Origin: Burhinus oedicnemus
Taxonomy: Eukaryota > Chordata > Aves > Charadriiformes > Burhinidae
Reading direction: 5' to 3'
Assembly: GCA_008921705.1 (NCBI GenBank)
Contig: VFFE01008918.1
Location: forward strand, 2,137,028 to 2,201,027
Length of the DNA: 64,000 nt
Shown piece by piece: positions 1 to 11,145 of this stretch. A program made the translations under genes and the position numbers. Every line of letters begins with the position of its first letter. The stretch's first letter is position 1. The notes under the pieces are model-generated. The model searched no databases. It had not been told where the DNA came from and saw only the letters and a program-made list of their open reading frames with translations.

Positions 1-2039
1 ATCAAAGTTCATGAGTTTAAGAAATCTTAATTAATGTCAGCAGAAAACTTTCCAACAGAAAAATGTCAACACTTTCATTCATCTGTCTTGAATTGATCTC
101 ACTCTCATACAGGAAATGTCAGAATATCTAAATATAAATGTATAAATATTGAGTTTTCAGGGTGGCTTTTTTTTCATCTTACATCTAATGAAGGTGAATG
201 ACAGTGAGTTCATGAGTTCTAAACAAGCCTAGAGGGGTTTTCTCATCTCTGATGTGTAACTTGGTGAAGCTCTAATATTTACAAAATGTATCAGATGGAT
301 AATGTTCTCTCATGAGCTCCAGTATATTAAAAAATGGCAAGTCTTCAAAATTTTATATTATATTAATGATACTTTTAATATGAATGCTGAATAAAGATAT
401 CAGTAATAAATAAATTTCCAATTCTATTATTAGTAAACAGTTTTGCAAAATAAAATATGATATGTATGTCTAATTAGCACTTCAAAAAATTATGGATGTA
501 TTTAAAGTTGAAATAAAATTGGCATTATTTTTCTCCAAAAGATGACGAATATTTGACCTTTAATTATTTTGCTAAGTAATTTCCATTCATGTACCACCCC
601 TTTACAAGAAACAGCTTCTGATGAGAAAAACTAGAAACAGTTGCTTGAAATTTACTTCACATAGTAAGAAAGCAAAAACCTACTTATGATTCAAAGATAA
701 ACTGGCAACTCTCACAGTAAAACTCACAGCTTCACGATCTTTTTGGCATTTGATATAAAACTTTCCTCCTGCAGACAACTGCTCAGGTCAGAACCCCTTA
801 AAAAATGTTTCTGACCTTGAGGCAGCAGAGCAGAGCTGAAGACCAGAAGGCCTGGATGTACCTTAAAGATCCAAAATTAGAAAGCCAGAGCAAAGGATCC
901 TGAATTTATTTGGTCTTTATCATTCTAAGCTTATCCTCTCTGACTGGTGTTAACACAGCATATCTATGTCCCCTAAAGCACAACCACTGACAGTGACACT
1001 GTGTCTGGCTGCATGGCTTCAATCTTGAATCTAGACACATACAGTCAGACTTTGAACTGGACTAAACGTCTGCTTGAGAATTTGAGGAAAATAACATTTC
1101 CAGTTAAACACTGCAGGAAAGTAGGAAGGAACGTGTTCTGTGTGAAGAGAGGAGTGAGCTGGCTAGGGAATGGCAAGAGCCTTACCTTTTGCACTTGTTG
1201 CCCAGTAGAGCTGGCTGTGTTGACCAGGTTCTGCAAATGCACTGGTGGGATTTAATAGTCCAATAACCTTTAAAAGGGATCCTCTCTTTAAAGAACACTT
1301 TTCTTTTTCCCTGAAATGGTGACCTTCTGGTTATGGTGCAGGCAACCATAGTGGCTAGAGAGCAGGGTGGTTGATAAATATTATTTTTATTATTTAAATT
1401 TTGACAGTTTTTTCTTTGTTTTCAAATATTATCATGTTTTATTTGGTGTCTTTCAGACATACTTGGTACAGAAATATTATGTAAAAGAAAAAAGATTTGG
1501 TCTGAGTGAAATGTGTTTTGGAAAGCTATGTTGACATGCATAGTATTAATGTTTAGAAATGACTCTAATTTGCATAGACTGCCTCGATATTACATCAGTA
1601 AAAAGTAACACTGAAGAGACAGAAGGATGCTACTTTACCAAGTTTCAGGAAAAAAATTTTAAGCAATCTGTTTCCCAACACAAAAAATTGAACACATAGA
1701 TATTAATTAGCTGTGCAACTATTTCTGTGCATTTTTCCTAAACTGTTGTCTTAACATTTCCTGAAGGAATCGTACTGAAGAGCTACGAAGTTTGTATAAC
1801 ATTTATTTTGGAGAAGTCATTCTATGATTCAGTAAAATGCTACTGAAGCTCTCTGCATTCAGTATCTCACTGTTATAAATGGTCACAGGCTATATGTCTT
1901 TAAAATTATGGGATGGTCTTCCTCATTCACAGTCTTTCTTATTCTCTCTCTTACAGTCTCTCTTTATATATATGCTTATATAGGTATTACATACATGTAT
2001 ATGTATGCATGTGTACATATATGTATGTGTGTATTGACA
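1..2039. other. unique AT-rich intergenic or intronic DNA
   Basis: No gene, RNA or recognisable repeat was found here. Open frames are short (84 codons at most) and show no family resemblance. The last ~100 bases (about 1955-2035) become a TATA/TATG/TGTG-rich simple tract that forms the left flank of the CR1 insertion that follows. Confidence 0.6.
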
Positions 2040-2834
2040 CCGTGGCAACCTTCAATATCAATACAGGCTGGGGGATGAAGGAATTGAGAGCAGCCCTGTC
2101 AAGGAAGACCTGGGGGTACTGGTGGATGAAAAGCTGGACATGAGCCAACAACGTGCACTCGCAGCCCAGGAAGCCAACCGTATCCTGGGCTGCAACAAAA
2201 GAAGTGTGGCCAGCAGGTCGAGGGAGGTGATTCTGCTCCTCTACTCGGCTGTAGTGAGACCCCCATCTGGAGTTCTGCATCCAGCTCTGGAGCCCTGAGC
2301 ACAGGAAAGGCATGGAGCTGTTGGAGTGGATCCAGAGGAGGGCCACAAAAATGATCAGAGTGATGGAGCACCTCTCATATGAAGACAGGTTGAGAGAGTT
2401 GAGGTTGCTCAGACTGGAGAAGAGAAGGCTCCGGGCGAGACCTTATTGCAGCCTTTCAGTACTTAAAGAGGCCTACAGGAAAGATGGGGACAAACTTTTT
2501 AGCAGGGCCTGTTGCGATAGGACAAGAGGTAATGGCTTTAAACTAAAAGAACGTAGTTTTAGACTAGGTGTCAGGAAGACATTTTTCACAATGAGGGTGA
2601 TGAGAGACTGGAACAGGTTGCCCAGAGAGGCAGTAGATGTCCTGTCCCTGGAAACTTTCAAGGTCAGGTTGGATGGGGCTCTGAGAAACCTGATCTAGTT
2701 GAAGATGTCCCTGCTCGTTGCAGGGGAGGTTGGACTAGATGACCTTTAAAGGTCCCTTCCAACCCAAACTGTTCTATGGTTCTGTGATTCTATGATTGTA
2801 TGATTCTATGATTCTATGGTTCTATGATTCTATA
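2040..2834 (+). mobile_element. CR1 LINE, 5'-truncated, young-looking copy
   Basis: This is a plus-strand CR1 non-LTR retrotransposon containing only the 3' part of the polymerase gene plus the short 3' UTR. The UTR shows the typical avian CR1 end: a GGACTAGATGACC motif near 2733 followed by ATTCTATG-type octamers at about 2772-2833. The 5' truncation is normal for CR1. Both flanks are the same kind of TATG/TGTA-rich tract: about 2018-2035 ends in GTATTG and about 2831-2846 reads TATATGTATGTATTGG. The element therefore either landed inside a microsatellite or carries a degenerate duplication. Few frame-breaking changes suggest a fairly recent insertion. The subfamily cannot be fixed without a library. 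Confidence 0.93.
2050..2698 (+). pseudogene. CR1 ORF2 C-terminal fragment with one frameshift
   Basis: The C-terminal third of the CR1 polymerase, downstream of the reverse-transcriptase core. From about 2050 to 2260 one frame reads the expected [22 protein letters not shown] and NRILGC blocks. From 2264 a second frame carries [16 protein letters not shown], then WIQRRATK, RLRELRLLRLEKRR and the terminal NRLPREAVDVLSLETFKVRL block, to a stop at 2696-2698. The break is at the five-C run 2260-2264, where CR1 relatives usually have four, so a single inserted C explains it. No other in-frame stop lies between 2050 and 2698. It is dead because it lacks the endonuclease and the catalytic RT motifs. 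Confidence 0.88.
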
Positions 2835-2837
2835 TGT

Positions 2838-2885
2838 ATGTATTGGTATGTGTATGTGTACATATACAGATACACATGTATCATA
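2838..2885. repeat. TATG/TGTA-rich simple sequence
   Basis: Degenerate purine-pyrimidine alternating tract just after the CR1 tail, matching the composition of the tract on the other side of the element (about 1955-2035). Confidence 0.7.
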
Positions 2886-4523
2886 CATACAAAAGATGCT
2901 TAATGAGAAGCCCAGACAATAACAACAAATATAGAGCAAATATGTTAAGTAATGAAAGAAATCATGCAACAGATGACAGGTACTATCAATCTATAAATGA
3001 TGTGTTGCATACGAATCCTTTCATCTAATATTTGTAAGCCCACAGCAGGCACATCCTCTAGTCTATTGCAGAAAGTTTTATTGATTCACAGAGGAACAGC
3101 AAATTCTACCTGAGGCAGCAGTTCTTCCAAAATGTTGTTGGTATCAGAAGAAAATAAAGAAAATCTCATTATTAGATGTGATTTGTGATACAATTCCTCT
3201 CATGGGCTGAGTATTAAGGTCTTTTAATGGAAGAAATCTTTACTGTCCACACAAAAGATACAAAGAATGCTTCTTCTTGTAACAAAATCTGTCTTGAAAA
3301 TTTGAGATTTCATAGTCCATTAAGCTGCTATTGAAGACCAATGACAGAATTTCTTTCAGAAATGAACTTTGCATTGTGCAAGAAGTTAGCTGTGATACCA
3401 GAAGAGAGAAGAACCCCACCCAAAACAACAAAAAAATAGGGCCCACAACATGATTCTTATCAAAGTCCATGCTATTAAAGAAATGAAATTGCAGCTATAC
3501 AAAGCTGAAGATACCGATTATGTGAAATGGTGCAGAACCAGGTTACATCAACATTGAGTTTCAGGCAGTTCATATTCCATTTTACCTGCATTTGCAGAAA
3601 GTTGAGCCAGTGTCAACTCCTACTTAGGATGCAGTTGATCACAGTGTTACAGAAAATCAAATTGACAGTTGAGAGGAAGCAAAAGGTTCTGGGTCATGTC
3701 TCTGCTGGGTTTTAATTCATTCACATCAGGAACAATAGTATAACAGAATGTGTGTTAGATTCTGAAACTGAAAAGCATGCATATGTATGGAAGATGTTTA
3801 AATTGTTTGTCTGGATATAGGTAAGGCAAGTAAAAGAATTTTAGGATTAATTTCAGTACGAAATGCATGCCTTTGTGTTCAAACTGAGTTGCTTTAGCAT
3901 TAGGTAACGTATTGTCTGGGCTAGGTGAACAAGGCATGATAATACTATCAGGTGTGCTGTCTCTTTTAATTGTGTTCTTTTCAGAGGGAGCAATAAACAT
4001 TAGGATGCTTTAATTCAGTTCATTTCAATGGGACCAATAACCATTAGAGGCCTTTTAGTACCCCTTTCTGAAGTGTCCCACTTGACTAATTTTGGTCTAA
4101 TTTAAACAGGAAAGACAGGATACAAGATTAATTTAACTCTTTGACTGGCAAACCATTCCTTTTTAAGTTGTTGCCCCAAAAGAAAGCACTAATTACAGTA
4201 ATAAAAAATAATATTAATTGTCTTTCTAGATATGATGCTGTAGCACCAAAGGCTCCTGCCAAAGTAGGCTGAAGAACTCACTGAAAGAATGCAGCACACA
4301 AGCGATACTTCCTTAGGTACTTAAGTTACCAGTTTCATAGATCTTAAAATATTCTGCACATCCATAGATCAGATGCAAGACTGCATGCATGTTAAAATTA
4401 GCACTTTCATATGTGTTGTACAAAGAAGTCATGATAAAACAGGTTACGTAATGTCTGATACTGAGATGATCTATTTTGAAAATATGAGATTTTCCTTCCT
4501 ATTCTGTTTTTAGGCACTTGTAG
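2886..4523. other. unique intergenic DNA
   Basis: No gene or repeat recognised. Open frames of 60-80 codons on both strands (for example 3240-3470 minus and 3755-4000 minus) have no recognisable domains and no support as exons. Confidence 0.55.
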
Positions 4524-5592
4524 TGTGTTGACCCTGGCCAGCACATATGTAGGCGCTCACCCACTGTCCACCCCCGCTGGGACAGGTGAGAGAATCAGGA
4601 GAGCAAATGTGAGAAAATCTGTAGGTTGAGGTAAAGACAGTTTAATAAGTGAAGCAAAGAGATTAAAAAAAAGCAAGTGATGCAGAGACAGTCACTCACC
4701 ACCTCCCACAGGCAGACCGATGCCCAGTCAGTCTCATAGCAACTTTTACCTTGGAAGACATCCCCCACTCCCACATCAGTTTTTATTGCTGAACATGATG
4801 TCATATGATGTGGAATAGCCCCTTGGACAATTTGGATCAGCTGTCCTGGCTGTGTCCTCTCTCAGCTTCTCTCCCACCCCAGCCTATTTGATGATGGGAC
4901 AAAGTGAGAAAAACAGAAAACCTTGAGTCTATCCAAGCACTGATCAGGAATAGCACCTACGCAGCACAGGCGAGGCCACACGTGGAACACTGTGTCCAGT
5001 TCTGGGTTCCCCAGTACAAAAGAGACATGAGCATACTAGGGAGAGTCCAGCAAAAGGTCACTATGACAATTAAGGGACTGGAGCGTCTCTTCTACGAGGA
5101 AAGGCTGAGAGAGCTGGGACTGTTCAGCCTGGAGAAAAGAAGGCTCAGGGGCATTTTATCAATGTATGGAAATACCTGAAAGGAGGGTCCAAAGAGGACA
5201 CGGACAGGCTTTTTCCACTGATGCCCAGTGACAGGACACGAGACACATAAACTGGAGCACAGGAGGTTCCCTCTGAACAAGGAAACACTTTGTTACTTGA
5301 GAGTGATGGAGTGCTGTCACAGGTTGCCCAAGGACATTGTGGAGTCTCTGTTCAGAAGGTGTCTGAACACGGTCCTGGGCAGCTGTCTGTAGGTGGTTCT
5401 AGTTGAGCAGGGGGGTTGGACCAGATGACCTCCAGAGGTCGCTTCTAATCTCAAACAGTCTGTGATAGCCAAAATATTGCTGTGTTATCAACTCTGGTTT
5501 TGCCACAGATCCAAAACACAGCACCATCCCAGAGGAGCCCCCAACGGGCTGCTATGAAGAAAGTTAACTTCATTCCAACCAGACCCAGTAAA
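4524..5592 (-). mobile_element. ERV solo LTR (minus strand), split by a CR1
   Basis: Read on the minus strand this is a long terminal repeat of the same lineage as the LTRs at 40278-41519 and 41541-42126. The low-coordinate part, 4524-4954, carries the U5/R-like segment (GACAGTTTAATAAG near 4636-4649) and the U3-like GTGTCC and CAGCCTA blocks. The remaining U3 end continues at 5467-5592, with GTGTTATCAAC, a GATCCAAAACACAGC block and a terminal TACTGGGTCTGG when read in the LTR sense. The two halves join smoothly once 4955-5466 is removed. The outer target-site duplication is not clear, so the outer boundaries are good only to a few bases. No internal retroviral genes are present. Confidence 0.8.
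4955..5466 (+). mobile_element. older CR1 LINE nested inside the LTR
   Basis: A plus-strand CR1 3' fragment of an older type than the copy at 2040. The first ~200 bases decode a CR1 polymerase C-terminal stretch ([36 protein letters not shown]). After a frameshift near 5150 a WKYLKGG-like stretch follows, then the degraded 3' region with GGTTGGACCAGATGACC at about 5416-5432. It ends with a single CTGTGAT unit instead of an octamer array. The short sequence ATAGC flanks it on both sides (4950-4954 and 5465-5469), overlapping the LTR sequence TAGCCAAAA it interrupts. This is consistent with a small duplication or microhomology at the insertion. Confidence 0.82.
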
Positions 5593-5667
5593 ATGCTGGA
5601 AGAAACTCAATCAAAAGTTACTATTTAGGTACAGAAATCTTAAATTGCAATAGCAAAGTATATAAGA

Positions 5668-5766
5668 AGAAGGAAGGAAGGAAGGAAGGAAGGAAGGAAG
5701 GAAGGAAGGAAGGAAGGAAGGAAGGAAGGAAGGAAGGAAGGAAGGAAGGAAGGAGGAAGGAAGGAA
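5668..5766. repeat. (GGAA)n microsatellite
   Basis: About 24 near-perfect AAGG/GGAA units with one interruption near the right end (GGAGGAAGG). The complementary strand reads as a meaningless Leu-Pro-Ser-Phe repeat. Such arrays are length-variable, and GGAA is the ETS-family core motif. Confidence 0.97.
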
Positions 5767-8700
5767 AACAAAGAGACTGTTAAGTACTGTAATTAATGAA
5801 AAGCTATCGGTTTTAAATGATATAATATTCATCCTGTTAGTAAAAAAATCCCAACCCCCCAAATAACAAGAAACTAAATCAAACCCTCCTGATAACTTTT
5901 TTCTGATAACTTAATAGAGTGTGCAAGAATTTTGTTGCTTTAGTTATATAAGAGTAACAGACTTAGAGAAATATAGTAAAATAATAATAGCTTTAGATAT
6001 TTCTATTTTGCTTTGTGTTATGTTATTTTTTTTAAAGCCTTCTCCAGGTGACAGAGATTTATTATGGAGTCATTTTAGCTCCTGTTGAAGTTACAGCAGT
6101 ACCACAACCCAGTATGCTATAATTTAAGTGTGTCCTAATATTATTTCTATAGTCAAAAATGCCAAGCAGTCATTCTATCTTTTTATGTAACCGATACAGT
6201 ATTTCATACTTAACATAATGTACTTAATAGGTGTCTAGTAGAGTTAATCTCCTTAAAGTTAACGGGAATCTTCTCATCAGCTTCCCTTGGATCTGGTTTT
6301 AATCTCACATCCTTTTATTCCTTATTTTAAGTTCATAATGCATTAATATTACTTGATCTAACACATCCTATCTATTTATCTATCAATTAATTCAAGCCAT
6401 CTGGCCTCTATTAACATAATACCTCAGCACATCACAATATTAAAGGAATGTTATCTTTAAAATTTTGTGGCAAGAAGTCAACTAAGAACAATATCCTGCT
6501 TCTACATTTTTTCTCCTCGATCAGGAATGTTAACCAGTTTTACAGGGAATTGTAAAGGTCTCTATCTGAGAAATGTGTTTTTTCATTTATGTTTGAGTCA
6601 TTTTCATTAACATTTTCAGTCATTTTTCAGTATACATATACATCTTGACTATATTCTTTAAGAATATAAGTATGCTCTCTCTCCTGTTGTGACCGCTGAC
6701 CCTGAGCCTCTGATTTCTAGGAAAATATATGAAATCACATTGGTATATATCAGTATTTATAACTTCTCTAGATAAACATTTTAACTCAACTAGACTATGT
6801 ATCCTTAGGTAGAAGAAAAAATACCTCAGTATGCTGTGATAAACTGTTTAATAAAATAAAATAATAATGAAACCCTTCTTTTCAGTCCAGGCTGCTATAC
6901 TGCCATACGTTTTATTAGTCTGAAAGGTAGAATTCTTGGCAGAGAAGTTGTCCCATGGGCCACATAAAGGGCACATGGTATAATTCAGCCTAGTGTAACT
7001 ATAAATGACCAGAATAGAGTCCGAAAGGTCTGCTCAATTCAATATCTGATTTATGTTTTGTGTCGGGGTGAGGAGATTTTGGAACTGACCCAGACAGAAG
7101 GCGAGCTTCGTGCTGCAGCTGTAACTGTCCAGGTGAGAGAGGGTACATGGAGCAGGAGCGTTTCCCAGTGATTAATTCAGCCAACACTATTCTCTTCATA
7201 GCAAGACATTTTATTTTAAAAATTCTTCAGGTAGTCATATGTGCGAGACATTTATAGATATATATGTTATCTGTTATCTTTTCATTGAAAGTGTGTTTTT
7301 CTTTGGTAACATTTATCTGTGGAATTCATTATAAAAGTAAGGGGAAGGTCAAATCTGTTGAAAATGTGGTCAGTGATAAACTATGCAAATAGGGTAAAAT
7401 GAAGGGGAATTTTGTCTTTTTACATGTTAGCAGGAGGTATTGCACAAATGATCTGACTTTACTGGACTTGGTTAGCAGATTCTCACCTCATTCTTCAACA
7501 GTTCCTGGTTTCAGAGTATGTTCTGTATGCAGCATCTAAGCACATACAGACATGCAGAATATACACTTCATAACGTATATAATATAGACCTTAAACAGTT
7601 CTAATTTATAACAACTACCGATCAGAAAAAAATAGAAATGTTGATATTTCCTGAAAGCCAAAAGTTGTTTTTGCCTCACAGTACTTCAGCTACATACATA
7701 CGTGTATATATATATACCGTCAGAGAGAGAGAAAGAGAGAAAGGTAGAAATTACTTAGAGCAGCATCATCTTTCTGTAAACATTTTCATTTATTCAGAGA
7801 ACATGACTGCACTTGAAAGAATAAAATTATTCTATAAGGAAAACATCCACCTTTTCCTGATTTTAACTGCTTTTATAGCTGGGTGAACCAAAAATTCAAA
7901 CCCCATGGGGAACACAGATTTTCCTAGGAATGACATGTACTTTCTAGAAAGAAACTTTTTAACCCTTAGAAATACACTTTTATTTTTATTTTAGACAGAA
8001 AAATAGTATTTTGGAAACAGAAGCTGGTTATTAAAATTGTCAGAAGAAAAAGTCCTTTTAAAGTAATACTTTCCTATGTCAAACATATCTTTATTTGAAT
8101 CATGTATAAACTGTTTTCTTGTAGAAGTATTTAACAGTATACAAAATAACTAAATATTCAATTCTTGAATTTTCAGTAAATCAGCTTATCTTGACAGCAA
8201 ATATAAGGCGCACAGTAACATATTTATCAGTGCTTTGATTAAAGAATAATTGGATTATTTTAATATATGGAAATGCAGTAAGCTTGACAAATAATAAGCT
8301 GTTTGAAAAGCAGGAAAAACACTTCAACACTTTCTCCTGGAAAAATCAGTTTGGATGGAAATTTTCCAGCAGGCTATTGTGAGCAACTATATTTTATTGG
8401 AAGACACTCCAAAATGATTGCACACTGTTGATTATTTTACTTTTTACATGCTGTTTATTCATGTATTTTAGTAACCCGTTTTATTTGCTTCTTTTCTGGT
8501 ACTTGAACACGTATGTTGTCATTCATTTTAAGGCTTATCTGAAGGGAACTGAAACCACAAAGCTTGGATCATTTCTGACTTGTGTATCAAGTTTAATGCA
8601 AGTAGAGAGGATAGGCTGGTTTTGTTCAGGTTTTGAGGGGGTCGTTTATTTGTATTTCAGTTTCCCAGGCTCCTATTTTGGTGCTGATGGGTTTTCTTAA

Positions 8701-9587
8701 TTAAAAAAAAACCATCAAACCCAAACCTGTTTCTGTTCCTCAAATAAGCCAAGATTTCTCTAGCTTCCTACAAAGTTTTGAACAGTCCTGTCATTGTGAG
8801 CTGCGAACTGTGTTGTAAAACAATTGGTTCAAACTTTTGCCTTGATCAACTCTACTATAAAAAGTTCTAAAGCTCTTATTATTTGATAAGGCTAAGTATG
8901 ACATAAAATCTTTATTTTCCTTTCGATGATGATATTTTGCCTGAGAAATTTCAGTTTTTATTTAGACGTGACAGATGTCTTAAAAATTTCTGTGATTTCT
9001 TGATGCTTTTTGGGTCTACAAACATCAACACAACACAGAATGATCCATTATACTTACTTCGCTTAATTTGCTTTTTGTGGTCATTTCAGTGGAGACTTAC
9101 TAGTGTATAATGTCAGTGATCAATGGACCATACTGGTGTCAAACTTTTGCCTTAGGAGACTGACAAGCAGAGAGTTAATTAGCTTTGCCAGACATTTGTG
9201 CATTTGCCATTTTTTTAAAGCAGTGAAGAAGAACTAAGAGAATACTATTTAAATTTTGGCAATAAACATACCTAATGGAGTTTTAAATGGTATTTAAATT
9301 ATGTCTAAGTAGATCTCTAAACTCATTTAGCAAACAAATGACTACTAATGTTTTAGATAAAAAAACTGCTGTATTGGGTAATGATCTTTGAAGGGAAAGT
9401 AATATGGGTCAATAGAAAATTCTCTATCATATTAGTTAACAATTTATGTTTTATTTTATTTTAAACATTTTGAGGGGGTATTTCTTATTGTGTACTTTCT
9501 TCATCCAGAAATAAGAGCTGTAGAATTCACAGCAAGAAACTTTGCACTGATGATTATGTTTCTAGCAGGAAAAATGAACAGGTCTTT
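5767..9587. other. unique AT-rich DNA
   Basis: No gene or transposon recognised. Contains a TA/GA-rich simple stretch at about 7700-7745 (listed separately). A locally GC-richer patch at about 7030-7170 has no recognised identity. Confidence 0.5.
7700..7745. repeat. TATA then GAGA simple repeats
   Basis: A short (TA)n run at about 7704-7716 is followed by an imperfect (GA)n/(GAAA) run to about 7745. Confidence 0.85.
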
Positions 9588-9755
9588 TCATAGAATCATA
9601 GAATGAATAGAGTTGGAAGTGACTTTAAAGACCATGCAGTTCCAAATCCCCTGCCCTTGTCAAGGACACCTTCCACTGCACTAGGCTGCTGAAAGCCCCA
9701 TCCAACCTGGCCTTGAACACTTGGAGAGATGGAGCATATGCTTGGAGGGATGGGG
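9588..9755 (-). mobile_element. CR1 LINE 3' tail fragment
   Basis: Minus-strand copy of the extreme 3' end of CR1. It starts with TCATAGAATCATAGAAT (the reverse complement of the ATTCTATG tail). It then carries the expected GTTGGAAG..GAC, CCCCTGCC, GGACACCTTCCACT and CCATCCAACCTGGCCTTGAACACTT blocks, each slightly diverged. Beyond the ACACTT block the copy holds two similar ~20-bp pieces (CTTGGAG-GATGG-GCA) at about 9720-9755, which looks like a small internal duplication. It has no coding content. Confidence 0.88.
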
Positions 9756-11144
9756 CAATCAGGATTCTCGTTTCATTTAGTGCTTCATTAAAAATAAAAA
9801 ATTAATAATAATAATTTTGTGGATGGACTCATGCAGCTGGAGATGACATTAACACTTGCTCTGCGTAAATGTTTCTGGAAGGAATACTAGACACATAGTC
9901 TTGATTTTGGATGATTGTATTATTTTGTTTGCACACCTTCCAGAATAGCAGCAGATGTAATTCATTTTACCTTACTTTATCCATCTGGAAATTAGTTATC
10001 TAAATCTGACTTAACGTTAGCTGCTTACAATAGAGGTATCTAAATCAGAGGTAGGTGATACGGTCTTTCTATATAATCAACAGAAATCTAACCAACACTC
10101 TTGCTTAAGTTTAGTACACAACTCATCTCACCTTAAGAAAGAAATGTATGTTTGATCAGACAAATTGTACCCTAAACTGTTAGCAGGTAGAGATTTCTCT
10201 CCAGCGGGTATAAATGAAAGCTTGATGACTGCCTTAAACTTGATGCCTGACTTCTGGATGAAGATGAATTTTAACACAAACTGTTAGACACAGCAGGGGG
10301 AGGCTCTTTGCAGAACAGACAGAAACATTTCACTAGCTCCCTTGTAAGTGCTAATAAAGGCAAAAAGCAAATTAGCTGGTACACTGGTACGCTAGAGAAG
10401 AGAATATACTAATTAGCAGATGGTTCAGTATATACTTGACTAACAGTTCCAGTAGTGTACAAACAATTTTGCTTAAATAGGAAAAAATTTACCACATTAC
10501 CACCGTTACAACAGTTTCAGAGAAGATATTAAAGTCACATTCACCTTTTCTAAAGGTTCCTTTGTTAGATTTGTATCACTTTGTTAGCTTGCTATTTAAA
10601 AATATTCAGAGAGAGCACCCTCATCACAGTCCTTAGAAAAGTATATGTATTTAGGTGGGTCTTTTTTTTCTTCTGCCATGTATTCTTTATAATTGCATCT
10701 GCAAACATGGTAACTACAGTTGCAAACAGCAGGTTAAACATTCCAGTCATGACCTTTATTTGTTATCTTCTGCCAAATTTGTGTCATTTCTGTGTGTGTT
10801 TTTGCTATCTCTTACTCTTGTTCTCCTTACACCCCTGCAACCTGCCTGCTGAAAAGGAGAAACCGTAACGTGCCTTTGCACAACCGTATGGGCAGTCATT
10901 TACACCAACATCGCCATGCATAGTCTACGTGATAGCTACATAACTCATACTCCTTTCCACTACTCTTCTTTATCTACAAACACTTAAATAGGTTCTTGTT
11001 TACTTTAACTGGTTACCAGACTAGGTATTTTACCATGAAAAGGTGAGGTATACATTTGTGTTTATATTTCTTGTGAAAAATGAAGTAGGCTGATAATGCT
11101 CTCTTGATGATACTTTCCTTCATGTTACCTGACATATCCATGTT
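9756..11144. other. unique intergenic DNA
   Basis: No gene or repeat recognised. Two overlapping open frames at 10581-10868 are hydrophobic low-complexity translations of a T-rich stretch and are not supported as genes. Confidence 0.5.
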
Positions 11145-11145
11145 A

